This document shows, in pieces, positions 1-8,655 of a stretch of DNA of 64,000 nt. The stretch lies in the NCBI GenBank assembly GCA_048594975.1, contig JBMDXQ010000135.1:10638-74637 (forward strand). The letters are read 5' to 3'. The notes beneath the pieces were generated by a model, which was not told where the DNA came from, did not search any database, and saw only the letters and a program-made list of their open reading frames with translations. Made by a program: the position numbers and the translations under genes. This DNA is from JBMDXB01 sp048594975. GTDB lineage: Bacteria > Acidobacteriota > Vicinamibacteria > Vicinamibacterales > 2-12-FULL-66-21. Position 1 is the stretch's first letter; every line of letters begins with the position of its first letter.

Positions 1-858
1 GTACGGCAGCATCCAGGCATGAAGCCATGCCGACGACGTGAAATAGTCCCTCCAGGTAGAGGAATAGACACGCGCTTCGTCCAGGAAGCGGCCGAAGCCT
101 TCTTCACGGACGTCGAGATATGGGAGGAAGAACGGCAGCACGGCACCGATCGACACCGCTGCGGCAGTCACGGCGAGCGTCCACCAGAGCGGCCGTCGCC
201 CGAGTCCCCGCGAGACGGCGTAGAACGGCACGCCCACCGCGACGAGAAGTCCGGCGAGGACGCCCCAGTAGGCACAGAAGAGCGCCTGCACGGCGATCGA
301 GACCCCGAGCAGCACCGCGCGCCACCAGGCCGGCGTGTCGGCAAGCGCGTGCAGCGCCAGCAGCACGAACGGCATCGGGCCGAGCATCAGCAACTGAACA
401 TGCGCCGTGTGCGCGAAGACGAACGGGCAGAACGTGAACAGGGTAGCGGCGAGCAGCGCGCCCGGGCGGCAGCGTGACAAGCGCAGCGCGAGCAGGTACA
501 TCCCGACGAACGCGATGGTCATGCTGATCAGGACGGCCGTGTTGTGCGCGACGTAGGGATTCCGCGTCAACCAGTAGCCCGGTACCGCGAGCAGACCGGC
601 TCCGAGATTCGCCTCCGAGTACGCGAGCGTCCGGCGGTTCGGGTGGAAGATGTTGGCGTCGAACACCCGCGCGTCCGGGCTGAGGAGGGCGTGCGCCACC
701 CACGCCACGTTCCAGATGGCGAACTGCCCGTCGCCGGAATCGACGCGGCCGAGACCGCCGGGACGCAGCATCAGCGGCCATGTGAAGTACACACCCAGGA
801 TGAGGCCGACGACCATGACGCCGGCGGCTTCCCGGAGCCGCGGCGCGAGCAGGGTCAT
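1..858 (-). CDS. Multi-pass membrane protein, GT-C glycosyltransferase-like (partial)
   Basis: An uninterrupted 286-codon frame runs from ATG at 858 to the window edge, so the C-terminus is missing. It starts with a membrane segment (about residues 11-28), followed by an exported loop with the acidic motif RVDSGDGQFAIWNV (about 37-50), and then several more hydrophobic segments. Acidic residues in the first loop are typical of GT-C fold enzymes, which transfer sugars from polyprenyl-phosphate donors outside the inner membrane. A YfhO-like or polymerase-like protein is also possible. The ATG overlaps the upstream TGA (ATGA), so it is translationally coupled and is the last visible gene of the leftward operon that begins near 8562. 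Confidence 0.7.
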   Translation of the reverse strand, partial: MTLLAPRLREAAGVMVVGLILGVYFTWPLMLRPGGLGRVDSGDGQFAIWNVAWVAHALLSPDARVFDANIFHPNRRTLAYSEANLGAGLLAVPGYWLTRNPYVAHNTAVLISMTIAFVGMYLLALRLSRCRPGALLAATLFTFCPFVFAHTAHVQLLMLGPMPFVLLALHALADTPAWWRAVLLGVSIAVQALFCAYWGVLAGLLVAVGVPFYAVSRGLGRRPLWWTLAVTAAAVSIGAVLPFFLPYLDVREEGFGRFLDEARVYSSTWRDYFTSSAWLHAWMLPY

Positions 859-1625
859 TTGCGGCAGAACGCCAGCAGGTGCCAGCCAAAACGGCGGACC
901 AGCCGTCGCGGCAGGGCGTTGAACGCGCCGACGAAGCAGGTGTTGAACAACAGGCCCTTCCAGCCACCGTGCAGTCGCGATTTCACGGGGAAGCGCTCCG
1001 CGACGATGCGAACCTCGCGGAAGCCGGAGATCAGGTGGCGGAACTCGCTCTCACTGTACTTGCGAAGGACGGGTGCGTCCTCGTGCTCGAGCGGCACCTT
1101 CATCACCTTCGACAGCGCGTTCAGCCAGGAGATCCGATTGTAGACCTGGAACACTGCCTCGCCGCCCGGCGTGAGCACGCGGCGGCACTCCGCGACGAGC
1201 GCGCCGCCATCGGGCGTGTACTGCACGACGCCGTGCGCGAAGACGAGGTCGAACGTGTCATCGGGGTACGGGAGGTGCTCGCCGTCGGCGACGCGAAGGT
1301 CGGCGTCGATCCCCTGCTGCGCGAAATTGGCGCGCGCCAGCTCGATCGCGGCTTCCGAGATGTCGACGCCGCTCACGAGGGCGCCGCCCCTGGCGAAGCG
1401 CAGCAGGTCCGTCCCTGCTCCGCAGCCGACATCGAGCACGCGTTTGCCGCGGTAGCCGTCGAAATCGATCAGGCGCGGCAGGTGATGCAGCTTCTCGAAG
1501 TGGTACTGGTCGAGGTCGGCGAAGAACCCGGGCGTCCCCGGGGCGTGCCGGCTGATTTCGAGGTCGTGGATGTGGCGGTTCCAGTATTCCTGGACGTCCG
1601 CGCTCGTGGGCGCAGCGGCTGGCAA
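855..1625 (-). CDS. Class I SAM-dependent methyltransferase
   Basis: A 256-residue Rossmann-fold methyltransferase. Motif I is VLDVGCGAGTDLLRFA (from about residue 63), the acidic end of strand 2 is GVDIS, and motif IV is FDLVFAHGVVQYTPD. The start is set at TTG 1625. It is the only in-frame start between the upstream stop at 1685 and the conserved ADVQEYWN segment, and a TATACT hexamer (1635-1640) lies 9 nt before it. Reading further upstream gives Arg-rich sequence plus a CxxC that is only the coding shadow of a hairpin. Within a glycan operon it probably methylates a sugar or lipid carrier, but the substrate is not readable. The gene is coupled by ATGA to the membrane protein that follows. 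Confidence 0.8.
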   Translation of the reverse strand: MPAAAPTSADVQEYWNRHIHDLEISRHAPGTPGFFADLDQYHFEKLHHLPRLIDFDGYRGKRVLDVGCGAGTDLLRFARGGALVSGVDISEAAIELARANFAQQGIDADLRVADGEHLPYPDDTFDLVFAHGVVQYTPDGGALVAECRRVLTPGGEAVFQVYNRISWLNALSKVMKVPLEHEDAPVLRKYSESEFRHLISGFREVRIVAERFPVKSRLHGGWKGLLFNTCFVGAFNALPRRLVRRFGWHLLAFCRK

Positions 1626-1642
1626 GTCAGGCCCAGTATAAA

Positions 1643-1679
1643 GGGGGCTGCCTCCTTTCCCGCAAAGGAGGCAATCCCC
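1643..1679 (-). terminator. Hairpin between the GT-C-like gene and the methyltransferase
   Basis: TGCCTCCTTT at 1649-1658 pairs perfectly with AAAGGAGGCA at 1664-1673 around a 5-nt loop. An outer G-run (1643-1647) and C-run (1676-1679) extend the stem. It starts just after the TAG at 1685-1687. On the minus strand it is followed by CTTTAT, a weak T-tract, so it may be a partial terminator or attenuator inside the operon. A new -10-like TATACT directly after it suggests the two distal genes can be transcribed separately. Confidence 0.5.
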
Positions 1680-1684
1680 TTTTT

Positions 1685-3595
1685 CTACTCGACGAGCGTA
1701 GGTCTCACGCGGACACCGAGATAACGGTTGTCGGCCGACGACCGGTCCACGAAGATCGGTGTGAAGCCGCCGGAGCTCGACACCGACGCGACCCACACCG
1801 GCCATCGCCCCTGGTACGGGAAGCCCTGCCCCAGCGCGAACGAGATCTGCTCGGTCTCGCCCGGCACCAGCGTCACCCGCTGCGACCGCCCGGACAGCGA
1901 GGCGCGCACCTCCGTAGCGACCGGGCCAGCGGTCAGCTCCAGCAGCAACCGCTTCATCGGCCGATCCGTCTTCACCAGGAACTCCGCGTGCGACTCACCC
2001 TTCACCCAGAAGCTCTTGTCCACTTCCGGTCTGTAGGCGTTGTCGTCGAAGAAATAGATCTGGAAGCCGGGGCTGCTGCCCGGCGGGTGGTCGCCGAACC
2101 ACACCGCGACGCGCGAGCGATCCGTGTTGATCGGCCAGTCGTACACCATCGTCAACTCGACGGGCAGGAGCCGCAACGGCCCGCTCTTGGCGTTGTCGCC
2201 CGGCCGGAACGACGCCGCAAACGGGTTCAGTACCAGCGGGGCCATGAACAGCGCGCCGACCGCCCAAGGCACGGCGGCGATCGACAGCCGCGTCACCGGC
2301 GGCACCAGGAAGAGGAACAGGCCGTAGGCGTTCATGAAGTAGCGATTGCCCACCGATCCCCCGCCGCCGCTCCAGGTGTACGGCGTGACGATGATGAAGA
2401 CGAGCATCTGCGCGATGGCTCCGAGCAGCACGAGGTGCTGCCAGCGCGGACGCCGCCGCACCGCCGCAAGGTAGGCCACGAGTGCGAACACTGCGGGGAA
2501 GAAGTATGCGACGAGCCCCGCGTAGCGCCCGACGAAGAACCACACGACGTTGTGCCGCAGGTTCGTCCAGAAGATCGACGGATCGAAGATCAGCTCGGTG
2601 AGCGTCTCGTCGCGGCCGTGCCGGGCCGGAACGATGTCGAACCCCGACGTCGGCGTCTGGAACGGAAACTCCGCGTAGAACGTCTTGCGGTCCCCGCCCT
2701 GATAGTTCCAGCCGCCGGTCATCGCCATGTTGATGCCGAAGAGCCCGTCCGCCACGACGGCAAACACGAGGGTCACGACCGCAGCCTGCACCCAGCGCCG
2801 GCGCCAGACCAGCCACAGCGCCAACGGCAGAAACAGCAGCGCGTTGGTCAGCTTCGAGAACGTGGCGATGCCGAGCAGCACCGAGGCGACAACGTCGCTC
2901 GTTCCGGTGAACAGCCAGCGCCGTCTGCCGGCGGCAGGCGCCTCGCGGACCTCCTTGTACAGCCAACAGAAGTACGCGAGCAGCCCGAGCGAGAAGTTGA
3001 ACAGCTCGGGGGCTATCCAGACGAAGTACACCGGAACGACGCTGGCCACGATGAACCCGCCGGCGAGGAGCGCCGCCACCAGCGCCGGCATGCGCGCGTG
3101 CAGGAACAGGTAGCCGCACCACGCGACCAGCGCCAGCAGCAGCGCGTGAAAGACGAGGAAGCCGTTCGTGCCGAACGCGACCACGAAGGGCGCGGCGAAG
3201 AGCGGGTAGATGAACGACTTGGCGTAGAAATAGCGCGACGAGTCGGGATCGGGCTGCGTACGCGTCCAGAAGAACGGTGGCCGCAGCGTCAGCCCGGCCT
3301 CGAGGATGTCCTCGCCGCGCTTGAGGAACAAGCCGGTCGGACCTGACGGAAACTCCCGCCAGACCCGCGGGAGATCCTCCGCCCGGTACGTCAGGTCCCC
3401 GTCCTGCGCGAGGCTGTGCCCCATCATGTAGTAGGTCGCCTCGTCGCTGTGGATGCCGATCGCGGCACGCGGGAAGTCGACGCTCAGCGCGAGACCGCCG
3501 TAGACGGCCAGCAGGAGGCCGGCCAGCACCAGGCCCGGCGCATACCTCGCCGCCGGTCGCGTCGCGAGGCTCGCCGCGCCCACCTGCTCGTTCAC
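1685..3595 (-). CDS. Membrane GT-C-like glycosyltransferase
   Basis: A 636-residue inner-membrane protein with about ten hydrophobic segments and a C-terminal exported beta-rich part (from about residue 490). The first exported loop carries GIHSDEATYYMMGHSLA with an Asp-Glu pair, matching the acidic first-loop motif of ArnT/PMT-type GT-C enzymes that use polyprenyl-phosphate sugars. This is a fold-level assignment and the acceptor is unknown. The ATG overlaps the TGA of the upstream GT4 gene, so the two are coupled. A hairpin follows the stop. Start and size fit an intact gene. Confidence 0.75.
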   Translation of the reverse strand: MNEQVGAASLATRPAARYAPGLVLAGLLLAVYGGLALSVDFPRAAIGIHSDEATYYMMGHSLAQDGDLTYRAEDLPRVWREFPSGPTGLFLKRGEDILEAGLTLRPPFFWTRTQPDPDSSRYFYAKSFIYPLFAAPFVVAFGTNGFLVFHALLLALVAWCGYLFLHARMPALVAALLAGGFIVASVVPVYFVWIAPELFNFSLGLLAYFCWLYKEVREAPAAGRRRWLFTGTSDVVASVLLGIATFSKLTNALLFLPLALWLVWRRRWVQAAVVTLVFAVVADGLFGINMAMTGGWNYQGGDRKTFYAEFPFQTPTSGFDIVPARHGRDETLTELIFDPSIFWTNLRHNVVWFFVGRYAGLVAYFFPAVFALVAYLAAVRRRPRWQHLVLLGAIAQMLVFIIVTPYTWSGGGGSVGNRYFMNAYGLFLFLVPPVTRLSIAAVPWAVGALFMAPLVLNPFAASFRPGDNAKSGPLRLLPVELTMVYDWPINTDRSRVAVWFGDHPPGSSPGFQIYFFDDNAYRPEVDKSFWVKGESHAEFLVKTDRPMKRLLLELTAGPVATEVRASLSGRSQRVTLVPGETEQISFALGQGFPYQGRWPVWVASVSSSGGFTPIFVDRSSADNRYLGVRVRPTLVE

Positions 3596-4791
3596 GCGGG
3601 TGCCCTGCTGGTGAGAAACGACAGGTCCGCCTCCAGCACGCCCCTGCGACGGGAGGGGCGCGAGACGCGGTGCAGCAGCTCGTAGAGCGATTGCATCTTC
3701 CGGACGAACGCCGCGATGTCGTACTGCTTTCCCGTGTCCCGCGCCGCGGCGCCGAGCCGCGCGCGCAGTTCCGGTGCGTCGGCGAGCCGCACGATGGCGT
3801 CGGCGAGGGCACGCGCGTCTCTTCTCGGGACGATGACGGCGTCGTGCTCGGGCGTCAACACGTCCAGCAGGCCGTCGGCAGCCGTCGCGACGATCGGCTT
3901 GCCCATCGCGAGCGCCTCGAAGACGGTCAGCGGCGTGCCTTCCCAGAGCGACGGGAACGCGCTGATGTCGAACGCGGACACGACGCGCGCCACGTCGCGG
4001 GCGAACCCGGAGAAGACGAACCGGTCGCCGAGCCCGAGCGCGCGTGCCTGCGCCTGCAGCTCACCCAGCAGAGGCCCCTCACCGACCACGTAGAACGTCG
4101 TGCGCGGGCGCTCGTTCAGCACCAGCCGCGCGGCGTCGACGAGGTACGAGTTCCCTTTCGAGTCGTGCAGGCGGGTAACCGTGCCGACCGCGAGATCGTC
4201 CGGCTGGAGGCCGAGCTCCGCCCGCGCCGCCGCCACCTCCTCCGCCGTCCGCGGGCGGCTGAATTCCTCGAGCGGAACCCCGAGGTAGACGACCTTCACC
4301 TTGCGCGCCGGGATCTGCCGGGCGTTGATCACGAAGTCTGCCGTGCTCCGTGAGACGGCGATCGCGATGTCGGTGAACGGCTCGAGGAGCCGGTCGGCAA
4401 CCTTCTGGAACCACGGCGTGTCCGTGAGGTTCGCGTGCTCGTGCAGCACCGCCGGCAGCCGCCGCAGCCCGCCCGCCAGCCGGCCGAAGGTCGTGGCGCC
4501 GTAGCCGTGCAGGTGCAGGATGTCGATCCGTTTGCGGTCGATCACCTTGAGCAGCGCCGGCAGCGTCGCGGGATCGAACTTCGACTTGTGCAGGTAGGTG
4601 ATGTCGACGCCGATCGACTCGAGCGTCTCTTCCGACAGGTCCTTCTTGCGCAGGCTCACGAGCGAGACCTCGAAGCGGTCGCGATCGAACCGCGGGATCA
4701 TCCACGCGAACAACCGTTTGACGCCGTGCATGCGCGATCCTTCCCACCCGAGGTGGTCGCAGACCTGCAGCACGTGGAGCTTCCGCGTCAC
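3592..4791 (-). CDS. Glycosyltransferase family 4
   Basis: A 399-residue GT-B fold retaining glycosyltransferase. The N-terminal half has KLHVLQVCDHLGWEGS and the second Rossmann half has VVGEGPLLGEL. The donor-site EX7E motif is EGTPLTVFE within FPSLWEGTPLTVFEALAMG. The start is GTG 4791, which overlaps the TGA of the acyltransferase (GTGA); anything upstream is Arg/Gly-rich and not family-like. It probably adds a sugar from a nucleotide donor to a lipid-linked glycan on the cytoplasmic face. It is coupled to its neighbours on both sides. Confidence 0.88.
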   Translation of the reverse strand: MTRKLHVLQVCDHLGWEGSRMHGVKRLFAWMIPRFDRDRFEVSLVSLRKKDLSEETLESIGVDITYLHKSKFDPATLPALLKVIDRKRIDILHLHGYGATTFGRLAGGLRRLPAVLHEHANLTDTPWFQKVADRLLEPFTDIAIAVSRSTADFVINARQIPARKVKVVYLGVPLEEFSRPRTAEEVAAARAELGLQPDDLAVGTVTRLHDSKGNSYLVDAARLVLNERPRTTFYVVGEGPLLGELQAQARALGLGDRFVFSGFARDVARVVSAFDISAFPSLWEGTPLTVFEALAMGKPIVATAADGLLDVLTPEHDAVIVPRRDARALADAIVRLADAPELRARLGAAARDTGKQYDIAAFVRKMQSLYELLHRVSRPSRRRGVLEADLSFLTSRAPA

Positions 4792-5528
4792 GACACGCCT
4801 TCCCGCCGGCCGACCACGCGCGCCGGCAGCCCGACCGCGATCGCGCCGGCCGGGATGGCGTCGCGCACGACCGCCCCGGCGCCGATCACCGCGCCGTCGC
4901 CGACCGACGCGCCGTCGAGCACCTTGACCGCCGCACCCAGCCACGCGCCCTCGCCCACCGTGACGCCCGCCGACCGCCGCGACTGCGCCAGCACCGGCAG
5001 CGACGGATCGCGGAAGTCGTGATCGCCCCCGATCAGGTAACAGTAGGCAGCCAGCAGCGCCTCACGGCCGATGCGCACGTGGCCCGCCGAGAACACCTCG
5101 CAGTTGAACCCGATGTTCGCGCCGTCCTCCACGTCGATGTCGCCGTTCTTGCACGAGAGGATGGTGTTGCGGCCGATGAACACGCCGCTGCCGATCGTGA
5201 TCCCGCGGTTGCCGTCGCCCTTGGCGTCGATCAGGCAGTTGTCGTCGATGACCACGTCGTGTCCGATGCGGATCTTGTGCGGATGCCGGAGGACGACGCC
5301 CGCGCCGAACACGACGTTGCGGCCGCAGGCGCCGAGCAGCCGCGGGTAGAGGAGCTTGCGGAGCACCAGCCCGAGCGCGCCCGGCACGCCCTGCGCGACG
5401 AGGGTCACGATCTCGTGCTTGATCAGCGCGCCCCAGCCCGGTCGGCCGACGACGAGTGCCGCGTACTTCGCCCCGGCGGACTGCCGCGCGTCGAACAGCT
5501 GCTGCTGGGCACGCGGGATCTCTGGCAT
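4788..5528 (-). CDS. Left-handed beta-helix acyltransferase (WbbJ/LacA-like)
   Basis: A 246-residue hexapeptide-repeat protein. From about residue 85 repeated I-G-x-x-x-x turns appear (IGHDVVIDDNCLID, ITIGSGVFIGRNTI, VTVGEGAWLGAAVKVL, VGDGAVIGAGAVV). A GGDHDF segment carries the likely catalytic His, and the family-typical ending is GLPARVVG. Such enzymes O- or N-acetylate sugars with acetyl-CoA. It starts at ATG 5528, 58 nt after the epimerase gene, with a TATCAT-like -10 just upstream on the same strand. It is probably part of the same glycan operon and may decorate the product. Confidence 0.87.
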   Translation of the reverse strand: MPEIPRAQQQLFDARQSAGAKYAALVVGRPGWGALIKHEIVTLVAQGVPGALGLVLRKLLYPRLLGACGRNVVFGAGVVLRHPHKIRIGHDVVIDDNCLIDAKGDGNRGITIGSGVFIGRNTILSCKNGDIDVEDGANIGFNCEVFSAGHVRIGREALLAAYCYLIGGDHDFRDPSLPVLAQSRRSAGVTVGEGAWLGAAVKVLDGASVGDGAVIGAGAVVRDAIPAGAIAVGLPARVVGRREGVS

Positions 5529-5586
5529 CGGTGCCCTCTATGATAAAGCGGTGCGGTTCCGGGGTTCCGAGTTCCTGCGTTCCGCC

Positions 5587-6567
5587 TCACACCCATCCAG
5601 CCTCGCGATACCACGCGAGCGTGCGGCGAATTCCCTCGCGCAGGCCGATTCTCGGGTCGTAACCGAGCTCGCGCCGCGCGCGCCCGATGTCGAACGCGCG
5701 GCTCTTGGTGAAGAAGTCGACGCGCCGCCGGTACAGCGGCGGCTCGATGCCGAACGGCGCGCAGACCGCCTCGCACGCCGCACCCGCCAGCCAGAACGGC
5801 CACGCCGGCAGGTGCCGGCGCGGCGGCGGCACTCCAGCCTCCTCGGCGATGCACGCCACCAGCTCGTCGAGGGTCGTGACTTCGGGGCCGGCGAGGATAT
5901 AGGTCCGGCCGGCTGCCTGCGGCACCGTCGCACCCAGCCGCAACCCCTCGACGAGATCGTCGATGTGGGTGAGGTGGTAGAAGATGCGCCCGCTGCCGAG
6001 GATGACGAAGCGCCGGTGCGCGACCCCGCGAAACAACTTCAGCAGGCGCCGGTCGCCGGGTCCGTAGATGCCCGAGGGCCGCGCCACGACCACTTCGACG
6101 CCGGTGCGTCCGCCCGCCTCTCTGACCGCGCGCTCGCCCTCCAGCTTCGTGGCCTGGTAGACGTCACCGGGACCCAGCGGCGCGTCCTCGGTCGCGGGTG
6201 GCCGCTCGATGTGGCCGTGCACGCCGACGGTGCTGCAGTGAACGACGCGCCGCGCGCCGCCGCGCGCCGCTGCCTCGACGACGGTTCCGGCCGCGTCGGC
6301 GTTCACCGCGCGGTACTGCTCCGAGCGCAGGCCCGCCTGCCGGTAGATCGCGGCGATGTGGTAGACCACCTCGACGCCGCGGGCCGCCGCGTGCAGACTC
6401 GCCGCATCCAGCAGGTCGCCACGCGCGAGCTCGATGCCGGCAGCCGCGAGCCCGGCGGCACGGCCCGGATCGCGCACCAGCGCGCGCACCTCGTCGCCGC
6501 GCGAGCACAGCGCACGGGCCAGGTGGCCGCCCGTGAAACCGCTGGCGCCAGTGACTAGGACGCGCAC
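5587..6567 (-). CDS. NAD(P)-dependent sugar epimerase/dehydratase
   Basis: A 326-residue extended short-chain dehydrogenase. The nucleotide-binding motif VTGASGFTGGHLA is at the very N-terminus. There is an HCSTVGVHG segment and the catalytic YxxxK as YQATKLEGE. It resembles NAD-dependent epimerases such as dihydroflavonol-reductase-like or UDP-glucose 4-epimerase-like proteins; the substrate cannot be told. The start is GTG 6567, 13 nt inside the upstream methyltransferase gene, which gives the canonical N-terminus VRVLVTGASG. A longer frame exists upstream but is Arg-rich and lies over another gene. Confidence 0.87.
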   Translation of the reverse strand: MRVLVTGASGFTGGHLARALCSRGDEVRALVRDPGRAAGLAAAGIELARGDLLDAASLHAAARGVEVVYHIAAIYRQAGLRSEQYRAVNADAAGTVVEAAARGGARRVVHCSTVGVHGHIERPPATEDAPLGPGDVYQATKLEGERAVREAGGRTGVEVVVARPSGIYGPGDRRLLKLFRGVAHRRFVILGSGRIFYHLTHIDDLVEGLRLGATVPQAAGRTYILAGPEVTTLDELVACIAEEAGVPPPRRHLPAWPFWLAGAACEAVCAPFGIEPPLYRRRVDFFTKSRAFDIGRARRELGYDPRIGLREGIRRTLAWYREAGWV

Positions 6568-7313
6568 CGTTCGGCCAGAACGGTGACCGGCGAGCCGGCG
6601 AGCGCGTTCAGCCCCAACGACGCGAGCGTGCCTTCCACCAGGCGCGTCGCGGCGGCCGACCCGAGCCGCTTGTGCAGCGCGATCGGCAGCACGAACTGGC
6701 GGTGGACGCCCGCGACGCGGAAGCCATTGGCGCCGAGCGCGTGGCGGACCACGCGATCCGGGAACACGCGATAGGCCTCGACGCGCGCGCCGAGCGCCTG
6801 CGCCGCCCGGCGCCAGGCGGCCTGCACGGCGGCGGCGCTCAGCAGCGCCGGGTAGTCGAAGACGACGCACCTGCGCGCGACCCGGCAGAGCTCCGCAAGA
6901 GACGCCTTCCACCCCGGAGCGTGCATCAGCACGCGCAGGCAGACGACCGCGTCGAACGCGCGATCAGCGAACGCCAGGCCGTGGACGTCACCTCTCGCCA
7001 GCGCCACGGCGAGCCCGGCCTGCGCGGCGCGGCGCGCGGCAACGGCCAGCATCTCCGCCGAGGCATCGACCCCCGTGACGATCGCGCCGCGCGAGGCCAG
7101 CGCGATCGCCGCCCGGCCAGTCCCCGTCCCCACGTCGAGCACCACGCGGCCGGCGACCGGGGCGAGAAAGCGCGCGAGCGCCGCCTCCTGGTCTTCCGCC
7201 ACCAGCCGCCCGATGGGCCCGCTGAACCGCAGCGCGTCGAAGGCCTCGGCCATCCCGGCGTCGGCGTAGGCGGTGTAGCTGTAGTGATCGGCGGGCGGCG
7301 GCGACGGATTCAC
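6555..7313 (-). CDS. Class I SAM-dependent methyltransferase
   Basis: A 252-residue methyltransferase. Motif I is VVLDVGTGTGRAAIALA (about 56-72), the strand 2 end is VTGVDAS, and motif IV is FDAVVCLRVLMHAPG. The N-terminal DHYSYTAYADAGMAEAF resembles UbiE/Methyltransf_11 proteins. Its context between a GT4 and a sugar epimerase suggests a sugar or lipid-carrier substrate, but this is inference. ATG 7313 overlaps the TGA of the GT4 gene (ATGA). Its 3' end overlaps the next start by 13 nt, so the three genes are tightly coupled. Confidence 0.85.
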   Translation of the reverse strand: MNPSPPPADHYSYTAYADAGMAEAFDALRFSGPIGRLVAEDQEAALARFLAPVAGRVVLDVGTGTGRAAIALASRGAIVTGVDASAEMLAVAARRAAQAGLAVALARGDVHGLAFADRAFDAVVCLRVLMHAPGWKASLAELCRVARRCVVFDYPALLSAAAVQAAWRRAAQALGARVEAYRVFPDRVVRHALGANGFRVAGVHRQFVLPIALHKRLGSAAATRLVEGTLASLGLNALAGSPVTVLAERCAS

Positions 7314-8506
7314 GCCACGCCTCCGGCCATCTCCGCGCTCGATTGTCCGAGATACGCGCAGGCCTCGCGGGTCCGTCCGAGATATGCGGCGTAGCTGTAC
7401 TTTCTCTCGGCAAGCTGCCGCGCCCGCCCGGCGATCGCGCGCGCGCGTCCCGGATCGCCGAGCGCCGCCAGGATCCCCTCGGCGAACCCCTCCGGCGTCG
7501 CCGGTGTCAGGATCGCGATGTCGTCGTCGAGCACCTGCGTATGCGTCAGGAGGCGGGTCGCCACGATCGGGCGGCCGGAGCGCAGGTACTGGTAGATCTT
7601 CAGCGGCGTGTTGGTCCCCGTGCTCCGCGGCGAGACGAGAATGTCGGCGGCATCGAGGAACGACGGCACCTCGTCGGCCGGCCGCTGGCCGGCGAAGATG
7701 GTGACGTGTGCCGCGCCGGCCTCTTCCGCCCGGCGCCGCGCGCTCGCGATCTGGTCCGGACGCCCGCCCGCGAGGACGAACCGCACCTCCGACCGCCGGC
7801 GAATGACCTCGCGGGCCGACGCGAACAGGAGATCGAGCCCCTGGTACGGCTCGAAAGTCCCGGTGTAGAGGACGACCGGCACGTCTGCGCCGAGCGCCAG
7901 CTCGCGGCGGACGCGCAATCCCGAACCCTCGACCGGCGCGGTGCCCGACCCCGGGGCGTTCTCGATGAGCACCGCCGGGATACGCGGATCGATGTCCCGG
8001 ACGACTTCTTCGAGCTGCGGACAGATCACCACGACGACCTTCGAGCGCCGGACCACGAAGCGCTCCATCGCCGAGAACATCCGCGCGAGCAGGCGCGAGC
8101 GGCTGTATGCGAAGTTGGTCAGCTGCTGCGGCAGGCTCGAGTGCATGTCGTAGAGGTGCGGTACGCCGAGCATCGACGCGATCGCGACGCCGATGACGCT
8201 GCCTTCCTCGTGCGAGTGGACGGCATGGTACGGCTCCGCCATCGCGCGCCGGAAGGCGGTGAACATGAGCGACAGATCGAGCGGCACCTTGGCGAACGAC
8301 GGACCGATCTGCACGTGCCGGATGAACGGTGGCCGGAGACAGCGGAACACGCGCAGCCCGGGCAGCGACACGTCCTCACCGAACGGGTAGGTAACCAGGT
8401 CGACGGTGTGGCCGAGTTCGCCGAGAGCGCGGATGCGATGGTACTCGCTGAAGGGCGTGCCGCGGGGCTCGAAGAACGGCTCCGGCGCGATCATGAGGAT
8501 TTTCAC
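7310..8506 (-). CDS. Glycosyltransferase family 4
   Basis: A 398-residue GT-B glycosyltransferase. The N-terminus MKILMIAPEPFFEPRGTPFS and the C-terminal donor-site segment GTNTPLKIYQYLRSGRPIVA mark the GT4 subgroup, where a Lys-containing stretch replaces the usual EX7E. A Ser/His-rich acceptor part (HSHEEGSVIGVAIASMLG) lies in the N-terminal half. It is the first gene of the leftward operon. A good promoter (TTGACT-18-TACAAT) lies 56-85 nt upstream. The likely role is transfer of a sugar during surface-glycan assembly on the cytoplasmic face. Confidence 0.88.
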   Translation of the reverse strand: MKILMIAPEPFFEPRGTPFSEYHRIRALGELGHTVDLVTYPFGEDVSLPGLRVFRCLRPPFIRHVQIGPSFAKVPLDLSLMFTAFRRAMAEPYHAVHSHEEGSVIGVAIASMLGVPHLYDMHSSLPQQLTNFAYSRSRLLARMFSAMERFVVRRSKVVVVICPQLEEVVRDIDPRIPAVLIENAPGSGTAPVEGSGLRVRRELALGADVPVVLYTGTFEPYQGLDLLFASAREVIRRRSEVRFVLAGGRPDQIASARRRAEEAGAAHVTIFAGQRPADEVPSFLDAADILVSPRSTGTNTPLKIYQYLRSGRPIVATRLLTHTQVLDDDIAILTPATPEGFAEGILAALGDPGRARAIAGRARQLAERKYSYAAYLGRTREACAYLGQSSAEMAGGVA

Positions 8507-8561
8507 GGCTGTGTCGTCGCTCGGCGGAACGACGGTCGGGAATCGGCCAGAGCGTCGAGGA

Positions 8562-8591
8562 ATTGTAGGAGACGCCCGCGCAGGGAGTCAA
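8562..8591 (-). promoter_or_regulatory. Promoter of the leftward glycan operon
   Basis: On the minus strand TTGACT (8591-8586) is separated by exactly 18 bp from TACAAT (8567-8562). This is a near-consensus sigma-70 promoter 56 nt upstream of the first ATG (8506). It is back-to-back with the plus-strand promoter at 8612. Confidence 0.75.
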
Positions 8592-8611
8592 CGCGCGCAC
8601 GGCCGAATGCG

Positions 8612-8641
8612 TTGACGGAAAAGGAGTTGGGCAACTATAAT
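8612..8641 (+). promoter_or_regulatory. Promoter of the SGNH hydrolase gene
   Basis: TTGACG (8612-8617), an 18-bp spacer and a perfect TATAAT (8636-8641) lie 14 nt before the GTG start at 8656. This implies a very short leader containing AAGGA as ribosome-binding site. Confidence 0.78.
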
Positions 8642-8655
8642 GAAGGATTCCTCAC

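Noticed and set aside
1626..1805. N-terminal extension of the methyltransferase with a CxxC (CLLCGKGG)
   Set aside because: The Cys pair is the translation of a hairpin (1643-1679), and the extension overlaps the upstream gene in Arg-rich sequence. The family start fits TTG 1625.
1988..3346. Long Arg/Glu/Gln-rich open frame on the plus strand
   Set aside because: It is antisense to the membrane GT-C-like gene and has the composition expected from the complement of GC-rich coding DNA. The same applies to long frames at 21923-23878 (-), 57404-59665 (-) and 48413-49894 (+).
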